A stretch of DNA of 64,000 nt from Candidatus Ozemobacteraceae bacterium (GTDB lineage: Bacteria; Muiribacteriota; Ozemobacteria; Ozemobacterales; Ozemobacteraceae), in assembly GCA_035373905.1 (NCBI GenBank), contig DAOSOK010000008.1, positions 77,387-141,386 on the forward strand. The letters run 5' to 3'. The stretch's first letter is position 1; each line of letters starts with the position of its first letter. The notes under the pieces are model-generated. The model was given only the letters and a program-made list of their open reading frames with translations. It ran no database searches and was not told where the DNA came from. Both the position numbers and the translations under genes were made by a program. Of the stretch, positions 35,209-46,346 are shown one piece after another.

Positions 35209-35600
35209 ACAAAACATTTATTATTATATTCATGATTATACTATCAGCCGTCTCCCTCGCGCAGGAACCGCGCATGGAGCGGTTTCTCGTTACCAGGCCA
35301 GGCGACTCCGCCGCCTTCGTCCGGCACCCCGCCCGGCAGGCCCCGGGGCGCAGTTTCGCCCTGCGCTACCGGTTCGAGGGAAACGACGGCGCGATCCGCC
35401 GAATCTGCGAGCGAATCGAATCCGAGACCGCCATACCGAAGGACCTTTTGGAAGAGCATGAAACCGCTCTTCCCGATTCCGGTGAAGCCCTGCGGCTGAA
35501 CGAAGAGCTGATGGCGGAAGCCCTCGCCTCGCTCGCCATCGCTTCAGAGGCGGTTCCGGCGACGGCGTCCGAACCGGCGCAGGCGGCGCTCCGCAAATGA
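35205..35600 (+). CDS. small exported protein, TTG start
   Basis: This 131-aa protein begins at a TTG that overlaps the stop of the MBL gene (TTGA). It gives a good signal peptide (MNKTFIIIFMIILSAVSLAQ) written in AT-rich codons. The mature part has an Arg-rich beta-like start and an Ala/Glu-rich helical end. No family is recognised. An earlier in-frame GTG at 35169 would bury the signal peptide and is less likely. A strong hairpin follows. Confidence 0.65.
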   Translation: MNKTFIIIFMIILSAVSLAQEPRMERFLVTRPGDSAAFVRHPARQAPGRSFALRYRFEGNDGAIRRICERIESETAIPKDLLEEHETALPDSGEALRLNEELMAEALASLAIASEAVPATASEPAQAALRK

Positions 35601-35604
35601 GCAA

Positions 35605-35634
35605 ATCGGCGCCCGGCCGAAGCCGGGCGCCGAT
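35605..35634. terminator. hairpin between convergent genes
   Basis: A perfect 13-bp stem (ATCGGCGCCCGGC with its complement) just after the stop at 35600 and before the stop of the zinc-ribbon gene. No T run, so moderate confidence. Confidence 0.7.
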
Positions 35635-35649
35635 GGATCGTCTCAGTGA

Positions 35650-35940
35650 TTAGTAGCCGGAGCGGCGCTTGTTGAAGCAGTCGCGGCAGTAGACCGGCTT
35701 TTCACCCGTCGGCTTGAACGGCACCTGGGTTTCCTGGCCGCACTCGGAGCACTGAACGGTGTGCATCTGCTTCTGGCCCGAACCGGGAGGGCCGCTGCGG
35801 GTGGTCTTGCGCTGGTCGCGGCAACCCTTGCAGCGAACGGGCTCGTGCTCGAATCCTCTCTCTTTGTAGAACTGCTGCTCGGAAACGGTGAAGGTGAAGG
35901 GCTTTCCGCAGTTGCGGCAGGTGATGGTCTTGTCTTCCAT
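35650..35940 (-). CDS. double zinc-ribbon protein (CxxC...CxxC)
   Basis: This 96-aa protein has two zinc ribbons. The first (CRNCGKPFTFTVSEQQFY, later RCKGCRDQR) matches the probable zinc-ribbon domain seen in many small bacterial proteins. The second (CSECGQETQVPFKPTGEKP, then YCRDC) matches the CxxC-x17-CxxC type. A Gly/Pro linker joins them. Such proteins are thought to bind nucleic acid or act as adaptors, but no role is established here. It has no signal peptide. Confidence 0.85.
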   Translation of the reverse strand: MEDKTITCRNCGKPFTFTVSEQQFYKERGFEHEPVRCKGCRDQRKTTRSGPPGSGQKQMHTVQCSECGQETQVPFKPTGEKPVYCRDCFNKRRSGY

Positions 35941-36290
35941 TTGGCTTTCTTCCTTAAAGAATTGGTCCGAGGATCGTCAACCTGGGGGTTTGGAGTTCCG
36001 CCAGAATCAACCGGTAATTCCCATACTCCGCTCCTTTTTTTCAGGCCCGGAGCCGTCTCTCATCGATCCTCCCGGATCTCCGCCGAGACATTTGTCGTCC
36101 GTCACCGCCGCCGGAAGCCATTCGGAACGAAGGCTGACTTGCGCTCACCTCCCTGGCGCCCGATCTCGTCGAAAACGCAACCAAGCGAACGGTCACATAT
36201 AAAAGATTACCAGTCAAATGCAAATGTGTCAAACGTATCGTGTACGCTTGTCGGGGGTCTCCACTCGTGATAGCATCGATAGCGGAATTT
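35941..36290. other. divergent intergenic region
   Basis: It contains the leader of the minus-strand zinc-ribbon gene and the promoter of the plus-strand HEAT gene near its right end. Otherwise I see no gene, repeat or structured element. Confidence 0.5.
36248..36276 (+). promoter_or_regulatory. extended -10 sigma70-type promoter
   Basis: TTGTCG (36248-36253), a 17-base spacer and TAGCAT (36271-36276) preceded by TGA. The ATG at 36291 is 14 bases on, giving a very short leader. Confidence 0.6.
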
Positions 36291-37448
36291 ATGAGTCAGA
36301 CCGGCACCAAGTTTATGTACAAGGTCGTGCTGCCGTATATCGAATCCGCGAACCCTGCCAAGCGGTTCAAAATCGAATACACGGTCGAAGCCGACGACCG
36401 GGACACCGCCCAGCAGAAGGCCGAGCGCGAGTTTCACGCCTACACGCTTTACAACAGCGCATCGTGGGTCCGGACCCTCGAGCGCGAAAACATTCGCGTC
36501 TGGCGTATCATGCCGCACTTGCCGCAGACGCCGCAGTCGATCGACAGCCTTCTCAACGACCTCACCAGCCCAGACCAGGACGTCGTCTACGCCACCCTCA
36601 AGGCGCTCGGCGAGCTCGAAGACGCGGCGGCCGGCTCGAAAGTGATCCCCTTGCTCGACCATCCGAACCCCGACCTGGCCGCTCTCGCAGCGGAAATCCT
36701 CGGGAAATTCGGAGACCAGACGAACCTCCCGCTCCTGATCTCCCGCTTCACCCCTCAGGCCCACCCGATGCTGAAAGCGTCGATCCTCTCCGCCCTCGGC
36801 AGGCTGGCCCGGGCCGGCGATCCCATCGCTGACCTGATTGCAACGGCGCTCGGCGACTCCGATAACCGCGTCCGGGCCAACGCCGTTGAACTGGTCGAGC
36901 GGCTCAGCCTGCCGACGACCACACGCATGCTGCTTCCCCTGATGGGCGACGAGGACAACCGCGTCCGGGCGAACGTCCTCAAGGCGCTCTGGTCGACCCA
37001 CGACCGCAGGGCTCTCACCGCAGCCCTCCGAGACATGGCCGGCCATTCGAGCCGCTGGATGCGCGCTTCCGCGGCGTTCGTCCTCCAGCATATCGACGTT
37101 CAGGACCGCATCGCCCTGCTCAACGACCTCGCCCACGACCCGTGCCCCGAAGTCCGAACCAGCGCCTGGAAAGCTATTCTCGTCATCCGCGACCCCGGAC
37201 TTCTCGGTCTCTGGCTGGAGTATCTCGCGGGGCATAACGGGGACGGTTTCGCATGCATCGCCGAGCATATCGACGCGATCGGCCAGTCGGCGTATCTGCC
37301 GCTCCTCGAGTTGAGCCGCAGGAACGACCCGGGCAAACCGTTCGCCGTCCAGTTCCTCGACCGGCTCGAAGAGCTCTGCCGCCGCAGACACGGCTGGCTC
37401 GCCTGGCTTTTCCTGAAGCAGCAGCGCATCGCCAGCAAACTTTTCTAG
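36291..37448 (+). CDS. HEAT-repeat protein
   Basis: This 385-aa protein begins with a short alpha/beta domain (YKVVLPYIESANPAKRFKIEY). From about residue 85 it has six to eight HEAT-type helical repeats, for example LLDHPNPDLAALAAEILGKFG and ALGDSDNRVRANAVELVERL. HEAT repeats form protein-binding scaffolds. The start at 36291 is supported by the promoter just upstream. No signal peptide is visible. It precedes ftsH, which has its own promoter. Confidence 0.8.
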   Translation: MSQTGTKFMYKVVLPYIESANPAKRFKIEYTVEADDRDTAQQKAEREFHAYTLYNSASWVRTLERENIRVWRIMPHLPQTPQSIDSLLNDLTSPDQDVVYATLKALGELEDAAAGSKVIPLLDHPNPDLAALAAEILGKFGDQTNLPLLISRFTPQAHPMLKASILSALGRLARAGDPIADLIATALGDSDNRVRANAVELVERLSLPTTTRMLLPLMGDEDNRVRANVLKALWSTHDRRALTAALRDMAGHSSRWMRASAAFVLQHIDVQDRIALLNDLAHDPCPEVRTSAWKAILVIRDPGLLGLWLEYLAGHNGDGFACIAEHIDAIGQSAYLPLLELSRRNDPGKPFAVQFLDRLEELCRRRHGWLAWLFLKQQRIASKLF

Positions 37449-37468
37449 GGAAACGCGCGCGCCGGCGT

Positions 37469-37497
37469 TTGCCCCTTTCCCTTCTCTGTGTTAGCAT
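37469..37497 (+). promoter_or_regulatory. extended -10 promoter of ftsH
   Basis: TTGCCC (37469-37474), a 17-base spacer and TAGCAT (37492-37497) preceded by TGT, about 55 bases before the ftsH ATG. Confidence 0.65.
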
Positions 37498-37551
37498 GGA
37501 GCAATTACGGTCGCCGTTGCGACCGATCGCATCTTTGCACAGGATTCACCC

Positions 37552-39513
<1,962 letters not shown>

Positions 39514-39520
39514 GGCGGTC

Positions 39521-40639
39521 ATGAGCGCATCGAAAAGCCTGCTTTTCGTTCTCGGTACCCGCCCCGAAGTCGTGAAACTCGCCCCGGTCATTCGGGAAGC
39601 CCGTTCGCGGCCTGGCGTGACGGCCACCGTCCTCCACACCGGTCAGCATCGGGAAATGGCCGCTGAGATGTTCGGGCTTTTCGGCATCACCCCCGACATC
39701 GACCTTGCCGTGATGCAGCCGAACCAGACCCTGTTCTCGGTTTCGGCAAAAATTCTCGAAGGTCTCGATGCCGTTCTGCGCGAACGCCGCTTCGACACGA
39801 TTCTCGTCCAGGGCGACACGACAACCGCCTTTCTCGGAGCGCTCGCCGGCTATTATACAAAGACCCGCGTCGCTCACGTCGAGGCGGGCCTGCGAACCCA
39901 CGACAAGTTCAGCCCGTATCCCGAGGAAATGAACCGCCGGCTCGCCGGCGCGCTCACGGATATCCACTTTCCGCCCACAGCCCGCGCGAAAAACAATCTT
40001 CTGGCGGAAGGCTACCAGGAAGACCGGATCGTCGTCACCGGCAACACCGTCATCGACGCCCTGCTGTGGGCTCTCGAAATGCCCTACACGCCGTCTCCTG
40101 AGCTGGAACCCCTGTTGAACGGTCCCGGCCGGATGGTTCTCGCTACGACGCACCGGCGGGAAAGCTTCGGGGAACCGCATCGCCGGGTCTTCCAGGCATT
40201 TCTCCAGATCGCTGACGAGTTCCCGGATGTTCGATTCATCTTCCCGGTGCATCCGAACCCGAACGTCAGGGCGGAAGTCGCCCGCCAGCTGGGTAACCAC
40301 CCCCGAATTCACCTGCTCGCGCCGCTCGGATATCTCGATTTCATCCACGCCATGTCGGCCGCCACGATCATCCTCTCGGATTCAGGCGGCGTCCAGGAAG
40401 AAGCCCCGACGTTGAAAAAACCGGTCCTGGTCCTGCGCGATCAAACAGAACGCCCGGAAGGTCTCGAAACCGGATGCCTGAAGCTCGTGGGAACGGATAC
40501 GGAAAAGATTTTTGGAGAAGCCAAAAGGCTTTTGACAGACGTCTCATATTATCAAAATATGATTAAAAGCCCAAATCCTTATGGCGACGGGCTTGCATCT
40601 AAACGAATAATTGATAATGTAATCAGTAAAATCAGCTAA
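39521..40639 (+). CDS. wecB: UDP-N-acetylglucosamine 2-epimerase (non-hydrolysing)
   Basis: This 372-aa protein interconverts UDP-GlcNAc and UDP-ManNAc, supplying ManNAc for surface polysaccharides. Motifs are VLGTRPEVVKLAPV, HVEAGLRTHDKFSPYPEE, TTHRRESFGEP and SDSGGVQEEAP. It follows ftsH by 7 bp, so it is probably co-transcribed. The last 35 codons turn sharply AT-rich (ending NVISKIS), unlike the rest, while the protein still reads as a normal family end. The symbol is by family; mnaA is used in other species. Confidence 0.93.
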   Translation: MSASKSLLFVLGTRPEVVKLAPVIREARSRPGVTATVLHTGQHREMAAEMFGLFGITPDIDLAVMQPNQTLFSVSAKILEGLDAVLRERRFDTILVQGDTTTAFLGALAGYYTKTRVAHVEAGLRTHDKFSPYPEEMNRRLAGALTDIHFPPTARAKNNLLAEGYQEDRIVVTGNTVIDALLWALEMPYTPSPELEPLLNGPGRMVLATTHRRESFGEPHRRVFQAFLQIADEFPDVRFIFPVHPNPNVRAEVARQLGNHPRIHLLAPLGYLDFIHAMSAATIILSDSGGVQEEAPTLKKPVLVLRDQTERPEGLETGCLKLVGTDTEKIFGEAKRLLTDVSYYQNMIKSPNPYGDGLASKRIIDNVISKIS

Positions 40640-40742
40640 TTATCAATACATGGATATTTTTTTGCTAGCTTCAAGCCCGCTTTCCTCGCTCGCCCGCGAT
40701 GGACACAAGTAAACTCTCGCATCAGAGAGGGATCAGAAGCAA

Positions 40743-41450
40743 GTGAACAATAATGTTGATTTACTCATTATTCTATTTATATTATCATTATTTTGTTTGC
40801 TACCTTTGTTTTCCCAGGACCTTCCCGTAGGAATTGTCGTTGATCCCGGGCATCCGTCTGAAAATGGTCTCGGGGCTCAAACAAAACATGGGGTCAGAGA
40901 GGTTGATCTCAACTGGGAGTTTTCCATGGCCCTGCATGAGGCCTTGTCCCGAAACTCCACATTCCAGCCCCTTCTCACCAAACGATCCGTTGAGGAGGTT
41001 GTCACTAATCGCCGTCGGGCGGAGATCGCCAACGAGGCATCCGCGTCTCTCATGGTGCGTATCCACTGTGACAGCGGACGAGGCCACGGGCTCACCATGT
41101 ATTATCCTTCCGGCCCTGGAAAACTCGGCACGGACGAAGGACCACCCGCGGAGGTTTGTTCTGCAAGCGCACATCTGGCCACGCATCTGCAGAACGTCCT
41201 TGAAAAGCGTCTTGAAGAGGTTTTCAGGGTGAACCCCCTGAGAACCGATCGCCAGACCGCCATCGGTTCCCGCCAGGGTGCTCTTACAGGGTCGATCTTC
41301 AGCCGCGTTCCGGTCGTGACCGTCGAACTCGGGTATCTCGACAATCCGGCCGACGTCGCCTTCCTGACCGCGACTGACACCCGGCGCTTGCTCGTCGAAG
41401 CGCTTGCAGAGGGCATCAGGACGTATCCCGGTTTTTCCTCGACTCCCTGA
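40743..41450 (+). CDS. N-acetylmuramoyl-L-alanine amidase (Amidase_3)
   Basis: This 235-aa protein has a signal peptide written in AT-rich codons (LLIILFILSLFCLLPLFSQ). It then carries the amidase motifs: VVDPGHPSENGLG with the first zinc His, Glu in GVREVDLNWEF, and RIHCDSGRG with another zinc His. The catalytic Glu is in VTVELGYLDNPAD. It cleaves the amide between murein sugar and peptide and probably helps daughter-cell separation or wall turnover. The start is GTG at 40743. No SPOR, LysM or AMIN targeting domain is seen. Confidence 0.87.
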   Translation: MNNNVDLLIILFILSLFCLLPLFSQDLPVGIVVDPGHPSENGLGAQTKHGVREVDLNWEFSMALHEALSRNSTFQPLLTKRSVEEVVTNRRRAEIANEASASLMVRIHCDSGRGHGLTMYYPSGPGKLGTDEGPPAEVCSASAHLATHLQNVLEKRLEEVFRVNPLRTDRQTAIGSRQGALTGSIFSRVPVVTVELGYLDNPADVAFLTATDTRRLLVEALAEGIRTYPGFSSTP

Positions 41451-41644
41451 AAGATTCGACGAAACCCGCTCTCAGGCACGCTTCGGCAAAAAACCGTGCG
41501 AACAATCCCTTCACGTCATCAAGAGAGTAAGGCTTTCGCAGTTCCCCCTCGAATTCGAAGCAGAAGACCGGATCACACACAACGAACCCGCATGCCTCGC
41601 GCAGGCAGAGTCCACGACGTTCCCTGGATCGTGGCGGTTTTCCG

Positions 41645-41735
41645 TTCGCGCCGAGTCCGTCAAAGCACGAGTGCCGCGAACCCGCCGACGAGTTCAGGGT
41701 GAACAGGCGGCTTTCATCCTTCAGGACTCCCTAAT
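41645..41735. repeat. palindromic dispersed element, copy 6, degenerate
   Basis: The right end TTCAGGACTCCCTAAT resembles the terminal repeat of copy 2. The GGCGGCTTTCATCCT before it aligns in reverse with AGAATGAAAGCCGCC of copy 5. Core arms are decayed. It supplies the TAG stop of the gene at 41731-44856. Confidence 0.6.
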
Positions 41736-44700
41736 TCTGGATACGAACGATAGAGAAAGCTATATTTCCGTTTCCTGGATCGGAAATCCTGACGGTCGTG
41801 AACTGGTCGGCGTATCCGGTCGGCGGGAGATACTCGATGAACCGCCAGGCCGTGCCGCAGACGCTTCCGCTGAAACCGCTTCCGAAATTCTTCTGCGCCT
41901 TTTTCAGCCCGTCGAGGGCGACATCCATCTGGTAATCCGTCGCCATGCCGGTCAGGCCCTTGTTGTTGCGGTACATCGCCGCGCCCCACTCCCGGAAAAG
42001 CTGGTCGAACGGCTTTCCGCCGGAATGGGCCTCGACGTTCGCCGTGCCGTTCGAGGTGGACTGGACCATGGCGCGGATCGCGGCACCACCGAGACGTTCA
42101 TACAGGTGATGAGCGAACAGGCCCGCGCAGCCGTAGTTTGCGACCGTGGCGTCATTCGGCCAGACCGTCAACGGCAGACGTTCGGGGATTTCCGCATAGG
42201 GTTCGAAGCGGGGATCCGGGGCGTTCGCATACCGCACTTCGGCACCCACGCTCAGCCCCTCGTTCAGCCAGTCGGCTTCCTCGCCGACGTTGTTCTGGAT
42301 ATGGGCCCAGGTGTTGACCAGGTGCTGGAACTCGTGCACCAGAGTCTGGGTCGTCGCCTCTTTCCACCAGTCGACGGAGTACCCGGCGCCGGACTTGAAA
42401 ACCCACATATTGAACATGTCGCGGCCGTTCGAATTGGGATCGGCCGGCATCAGGTCCTTCGGGTCGAAGAAACCGGCCGCACCGAACGCGTTCACGAGCG
42501 GCGTGAAGAGAATCGTGACCTTGCCGTCTCCGCTCAGGTTCGAGGGAGAGCCGTAGTTGTCATTGATGAACGAAAAGATCCGGGCGTCGAACTTGCTGGC
42601 GAACTCGGTCATCATCGCATCGGTGACGTCGGCGGGGGAATAGCCGTTGAACTCGTTCTGGTCGATGAAAATCTTGCACTTCGCGCCGATGACGGCCAGT
42701 CGGGCCGATCGCGCCTGGTATCCCGATGGCGAGTAGACCTTGAACGTGTGGACGTCGCCGACGTTCGCCTCGCTGGCGCGGATGGCCGGCCTGACTCCCG
42801 TCGTCGCGGAAAGGCGATACGGGCTCTCGGCCGCCTTGCGGCGCATCACGGCGTCGATCGCGGCCTGGCCTGTCGGAACGCCGGACTGGATGACCGAGAA
42901 CGCCGGCGCCGCGGAAACGGATGGAAGGACCGTTCCGCCCCCGTTGACGTCGAAAGAATGGTCCGCGCCGGTTCGATCGAGCGAGTAGACCAGGACGCCG
43001 AATTTTCCCTGGCCGGACGGCGTCGTCAGCGCCACCTCGCGGCCGCCGCCGGCAAGCCCGACGTGGCGCACCTCGCCGACGTCGAGCCGCGCGGTTTCCA
43101 TCACGCGGACCTGGATCGTCGCCGTGGCGGCGCTTCCCCGGCCGTCCCGGGCTTCGCAAGCAAGCGTGTAGGTCTGCGAACCGGCGCCGGGAACCCAGGA
43201 CGTCCGGGCGGAGGCGCCGTCTGCAAACGTGCCACCGGTCGCCGTCCAGCGATAGGACAACGCGTCGCCATCGGCATCGTATCCCGTGGCAAGAACCGAG
43301 ACGTTCACACCTTCGGCCGTCACCACCCGCGAGGAGGAAACCGAGATCGCCGGGGCATTGTTCGGGCTCGCCGAGATGCTGAAAACGCGTGTGGCGCTCG
43401 CCAGGCCGCCGCGGCCGTCGTTCGCAAGGCACGTGATCGTGGCAACGCCTGCCGACGAGGGAGCGCGCCAGAGAACGGACGGCCCGTTCGTCGCCGACAG
43501 CGTGCCGCCGCTCGCCGCCCAGGCATAGGAAAGCGGGTCGCCATCGACGTCGCTTCCCTGCGCCGTCAGGGTCACGCCCGTGTTGGGGAGAAAACTCGTT
43601 CCGGTGGCTGAAATGGCAAGGGACGGAGCCGAATTCGGCGCGAGAACGCTGATCGTGAGCGTCGCCGTCGTCGATGCGCCGCGGGAATCGCCGGCCGTCA
43701 GGGTGATCGTCGCGGCTCCGGACGTCGAAGGCGACGTCCAGACGGTGGTCGTGCCGGTCGAAACCTGGAGGGATCCGCGGTCCGCCCGCCAGACGCAGTT
43801 CACGGCGTCGCCGTCGGGATCGCTGACCTGGGCCGTGAGCCGGACGCCCGTCGCATACTCGACGCGCGTGCCCGATGCGAGAATCGAGGCCGCGGGCGCC
43901 CGGTTCGTCCCGCCCGCGCCGACGGTCACGCCGAGAACGGCATGGGAACGCCCCCCGCGGCCGTCCGCGACTTCGACCGAGACGGAAGCCGTCGTATCGA
44001 AGTCCGGGGCCCGCCATCGGGCGGTCGTCTGCGCCGTGCCGGAGGACACGTACGTTCCCGCGGTGCCTCCCCAGAGGTAGGAGAGCGTGTCGCCGTCGGG
44101 ATCGGATGCCGTCGCGGTCAGCGAAAGTTCGCCGTTTCGCGCGACCCGGACGGAGGTTGCGGCGGCGAGGCGGACGAGGGGCGGCCTGTTGACGCTTCCC
44201 GTCGTTTGCAGGCCGATGGCGATTTCCCCCTGGGAATTGGCCTCGAAGGTGACCGGAACGGTGACCGGCTCTTTGCCGGGTGCGGCGGCGAGGATGTCGA
44301 GCGATGTGTCCGCCGGCATCTGCACCGTCACGCGGCCCTGGGAATCGGCGGTCTGCGTCTCGCCCCAGAAGGTAACCGTGCCGCCGGTCATCGGGTTTCC
44401 TTCCGAATCCCGGACGATCATCGTGACGGCGCGGTCCGCCCGCCGGATTCCGAGATCGAGCTGGCGTTCGCGCTGCTGATCGCTCAAGGTGATGCCTTCG
44501 GAACGGGATCTGAATATACCTTTCGATATATCATTATGTCTCACGATCAGATGATACGTGGTTCCGACCGGCAGGTTGTCGATCGTGAACCTGCCGTCCG
44601 ATGACGAGACGGCGCTGCGGTCGGGCAGTTCCTCGATCCAGACGGACGCGCCGGACAGCGGCTGGCCCGTGGGGGCCGCCGCCGCGACCCTGCCGGAGGC

Positions 44701-44856
44701 GATCAGCCCGTTGTCGAGAACGCGGCCCGAAACCACGCCCGTCGAGCCGTTGAGTGCCTGGCCGAACGGATCGTCGCCGACGCCCCCTCCACATCCGAAA
44801 CTGAGCAGAACCGCTCCGAGCGCCGCGGCGAGAGCAATCCGTCTGTATTGTTGCAT
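41731..44856 (-). CDS. lipoprotein with Ig-like domains and M30-like metalloprotease domain
   Basis: This 1041-aa protein has a lipoprotein signal (ALGAVLLSFGCGGG). Two carboxypeptidase-regulatory-like beta domains come next (STGVVSGRVL, then GTTYHLIVRHND), and then about four Ig/cadherin-like repeats with NRAPAASI- and SDPDGD-type blocks. The C-terminal region has HEFQHLVNTWAHIQ and, about 20 residues later, WLNEGLS, matching the zinc and third-ligand pattern of hyicolysin (M30) peptidases. It is likely displayed on the outer membrane. The start at 44856 lies 4 bp after the HEAT gene stop. The stop lies in a dispersed element. Confidence 0.82.
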   Translation of the reverse strand: MQQYRRIALAAALGAVLLSFGCGGGVGDDPFGQALNGSTGVVSGRVLDNGLIASGRVAAAAPTGQPLSGASVWIEELPDRSAVSSSDGRFTIDNLPVGTTYHLIVRHNDISKGIFRSRSEGITLSDQQRERQLDLGIRRADRAVTMIVRDSEGNPMTGGTVTFWGETQTADSQGRVTVQMPADTSLDILAAAPGKEPVTVPVTFEANSQGEIAIGLQTTGSVNRPPLVRLAAATSVRVARNGELSLTATASDPDGDTLSYLWGGTAGTYVSSGTAQTTARWRAPDFDTTASVSVEVADGRGGRSHAVLGVTVGAGGTNRAPAASILASGTRVEYATGVRLTAQVSDPDGDAVNCVWRADRGSLQVSTGTTTVWTSPSTSGAATITLTAGDSRGASTTATLTISVLAPNSAPSLAISATGTSFLPNTGVTLTAQGSDVDGDPLSYAWAASGGTLSATNGPSVLWRAPSSAGVATITCLANDGRGGLASATRVFSISASPNNAPAISVSSSRVVTAEGVNVSVLATGYDADGDALSYRWTATGGTFADGASARTSWVPGAGSQTYTLACEARDGRGSAATATIQVRVMETARLDVGEVRHVGLAGGGREVALTTPSGQGKFGVLVYSLDRTGADHSFDVNGGGTVLPSVSAAPAFSVIQSGVPTGQAAIDAVMRRKAAESPYRLSATTGVRPAIRASEANVGDVHTFKVYSPSGYQARSARLAVIGAKCKIFIDQNEFNGYSPADVTDAMMTEFASKFDARIFSFINDNYGSPSNLSGDGKVTILFTPLVNAFGAAGFFDPKDLMPADPNSNGRDMFNMWVFKSGAGYSVDWWKEATTQTLVHEFQHLVNTWAHIQNNVGEEADWLNEGLSVGAEVRYANAPDPRFEPYAEIPERLPLTVWPNDATVANYGCAGLFAHHLYERLGGAAIRAMVQSTSNGTANVEAHSGGKPFDQLFREWGAAMYRNNKGLTGMATDYQMDVALDGLKKAQKNFGSGFSGSVCGTAWRFIEYLPPTGYADQFTTVRISDPGNGNIAFSIVRIQN

Positions 44857-44860
44857 GTGT

Positions 44861-46306
44861 TCAGTCTCCGTCCGTTTCCGGTCCCTTGCCCCCGAAAACC
44901 CCTGTCCCCAGGACATCGAGCGCGTTCCGTTCGGTCGCGGAGAGGGCTGCCAGCGCTTTGTCGAGCGAGGGCCCGCGTTGCTTTTCGAGGAACAGGCGCA
45001 TGATCTGGAAGAACGCGTCGGTGCGGGTCGCATCCGAAAGCCGTTTTCTGGCTTCAAGCAGTTTTCCGACGTCCTCGGGACGCGCGATCTCAAGAATATA
45101 ATGAGCGATATCTTTTACGTCCTCGGCGGACTGCGTTCCGAGAGATTCGAGAAGCCGCTTGAGCCCGTCATCGCGGTTCTGGAGCAGGGACGCGAGGCCC
45201 AGGGCGTGCAAACCGACGAAATGGGTCGGACTGGCCGTGAGCTTTTCCAGTTCCACGCGGTTTTTCTGGGAAAACAGCGCATAGAGAGCATTGATGCGGA
45301 TTTCGTAGGTCTCGCTCTCGCGGGACGCGATGCCGGCGAGAATTGAGCCGGTCTTGTCGGCGGGACACCCGCCGAGCGACGAGACCGCCATGAGGCGCAC
45401 TTCCGGGGCCGGGTCGGCAAGCATTCGCTCGAGGTGTTCCGGCGCGCCGGCGTCGGCGATCTTCGACATCGACTCGACGGCCATCTGCCGGACCCATTTG
45501 TCCGGGTGGGAGAGCCCCTCCTGGATCATCGCCAGGAACGGCAGGTTGAACTCGGCGAGATCGACGACCTTGAGGATCAGGCCGGCAAAGTCGTCGCCAA
45601 GACCGAGAATGGCGTTCAGCACGTCTTTGGCGAGTTCGGGAGACCTGTTCTGCCACTCGATGCGGAACTGCGTGTGCAGGGTCGGCGAGGCAGGGTTCAT
45701 CAGGAGCCGCAGCATGCTGTCGCCCCCGAGAATCCGGAGAGCGAACAGGGCCGTCTCCGTGAAATGGAAGCCTGCATACTGATCAATATATTTCAACGCC
45801 CGGCTGACGCCCTTCAGGATGAGCGGGATGCAGGCGGGGTCCTTTCCCATGGCGAGAATCTCGACGGCCTTTCCCTGCCGCACCAGGTCGCCTTCCTCCC
45901 TGAGCATCGCCTCTGCCGCGGCGAGAGGGGCAGGCATGTCGACGCGCCTGCGAACGCCGGACCGGTTGGCGACGTCGGCAAACGCCGAAACGAGGTGCGG
46001 ATGGCATGAGACGTCGCTGAGTTCGACGGCGCGCAGGATTCTCGGGAGAATCTTTCTGCCCCGCCCCGGATGAAAAAACAGGAAGTCCTCGACCTTCATC
46101 GAGACGTGCTTCTGGCGATCGGCCGGCAGCGCCGGCAGCTGCTGCAGAAGCACCGCAACCGAGAACCCTTTCAGGTCGATGATGTCGCAGACGGCGTCGT
46201 CGAGCTTCGCCATGGGCACGCGCCCCAGCCGTCGCACCCGGCTTCGGAGGCGGCGCAGATCGTATTTCAACGGAACGGATTCATCGGAAATGCGGTGAGT
46301 GGGCAT
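44861..46306 (-). CDS. HEAT-repeat protein
   Basis: This 481-aa protein is almost wholly helical, with HEAT-like repeats such as LSHPDKWVRQMAVESMSKIAD and LADPAPEVRLMAVSSLGG in the second half. No signal peptide or membrane helix is present, so it is probably a cytoplasmic scaffold. It sits between a TPR protein gene (40 bp before) and the M30-like lipoprotein gene (4 bp after) on the minus strand, forming one operon with the DnaB-like ATPase. The binding partner is unknown. Confidence 0.78.
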   Translation of the reverse strand: MPTHRISDESVPLKYDLRRLRSRVRRLGRVPMAKLDDAVCDIIDLKGFSVAVLLQQLPALPADRQKHVSMKVEDFLFFHPGRGRKILPRILRAVELSDVSCHPHLVSAFADVANRSGVRRRVDMPAPLAAAEAMLREEGDLVRQGKAVEILAMGKDPACIPLILKGVSRALKYIDQYAGFHFTETALFALRILGGDSMLRLLMNPASPTLHTQFRIEWQNRSPELAKDVLNAILGLGDDFAGLILKVVDLAEFNLPFLAMIQEGLSHPDKWVRQMAVESMSKIADAGAPEHLERMLADPAPEVRLMAVSSLGGCPADKTGSILAGIASRESETYEIRINALYALFSQKNRVELEKLTASPTHFVGLHALGLASLLQNRDDGLKRLLESLGTQSAEDVKDIAHYILEIARPEDVGKLLEARKRLSDATRTDAFFQIMRLFLEKQRGPSLDKALAALSATERNALDVLGTGVFGGKGPETDGD

Positions 46307-46346
46307 GGTTGGGAAAATCTCCTTCGGACGGCCGGGGCCGGCCGGG

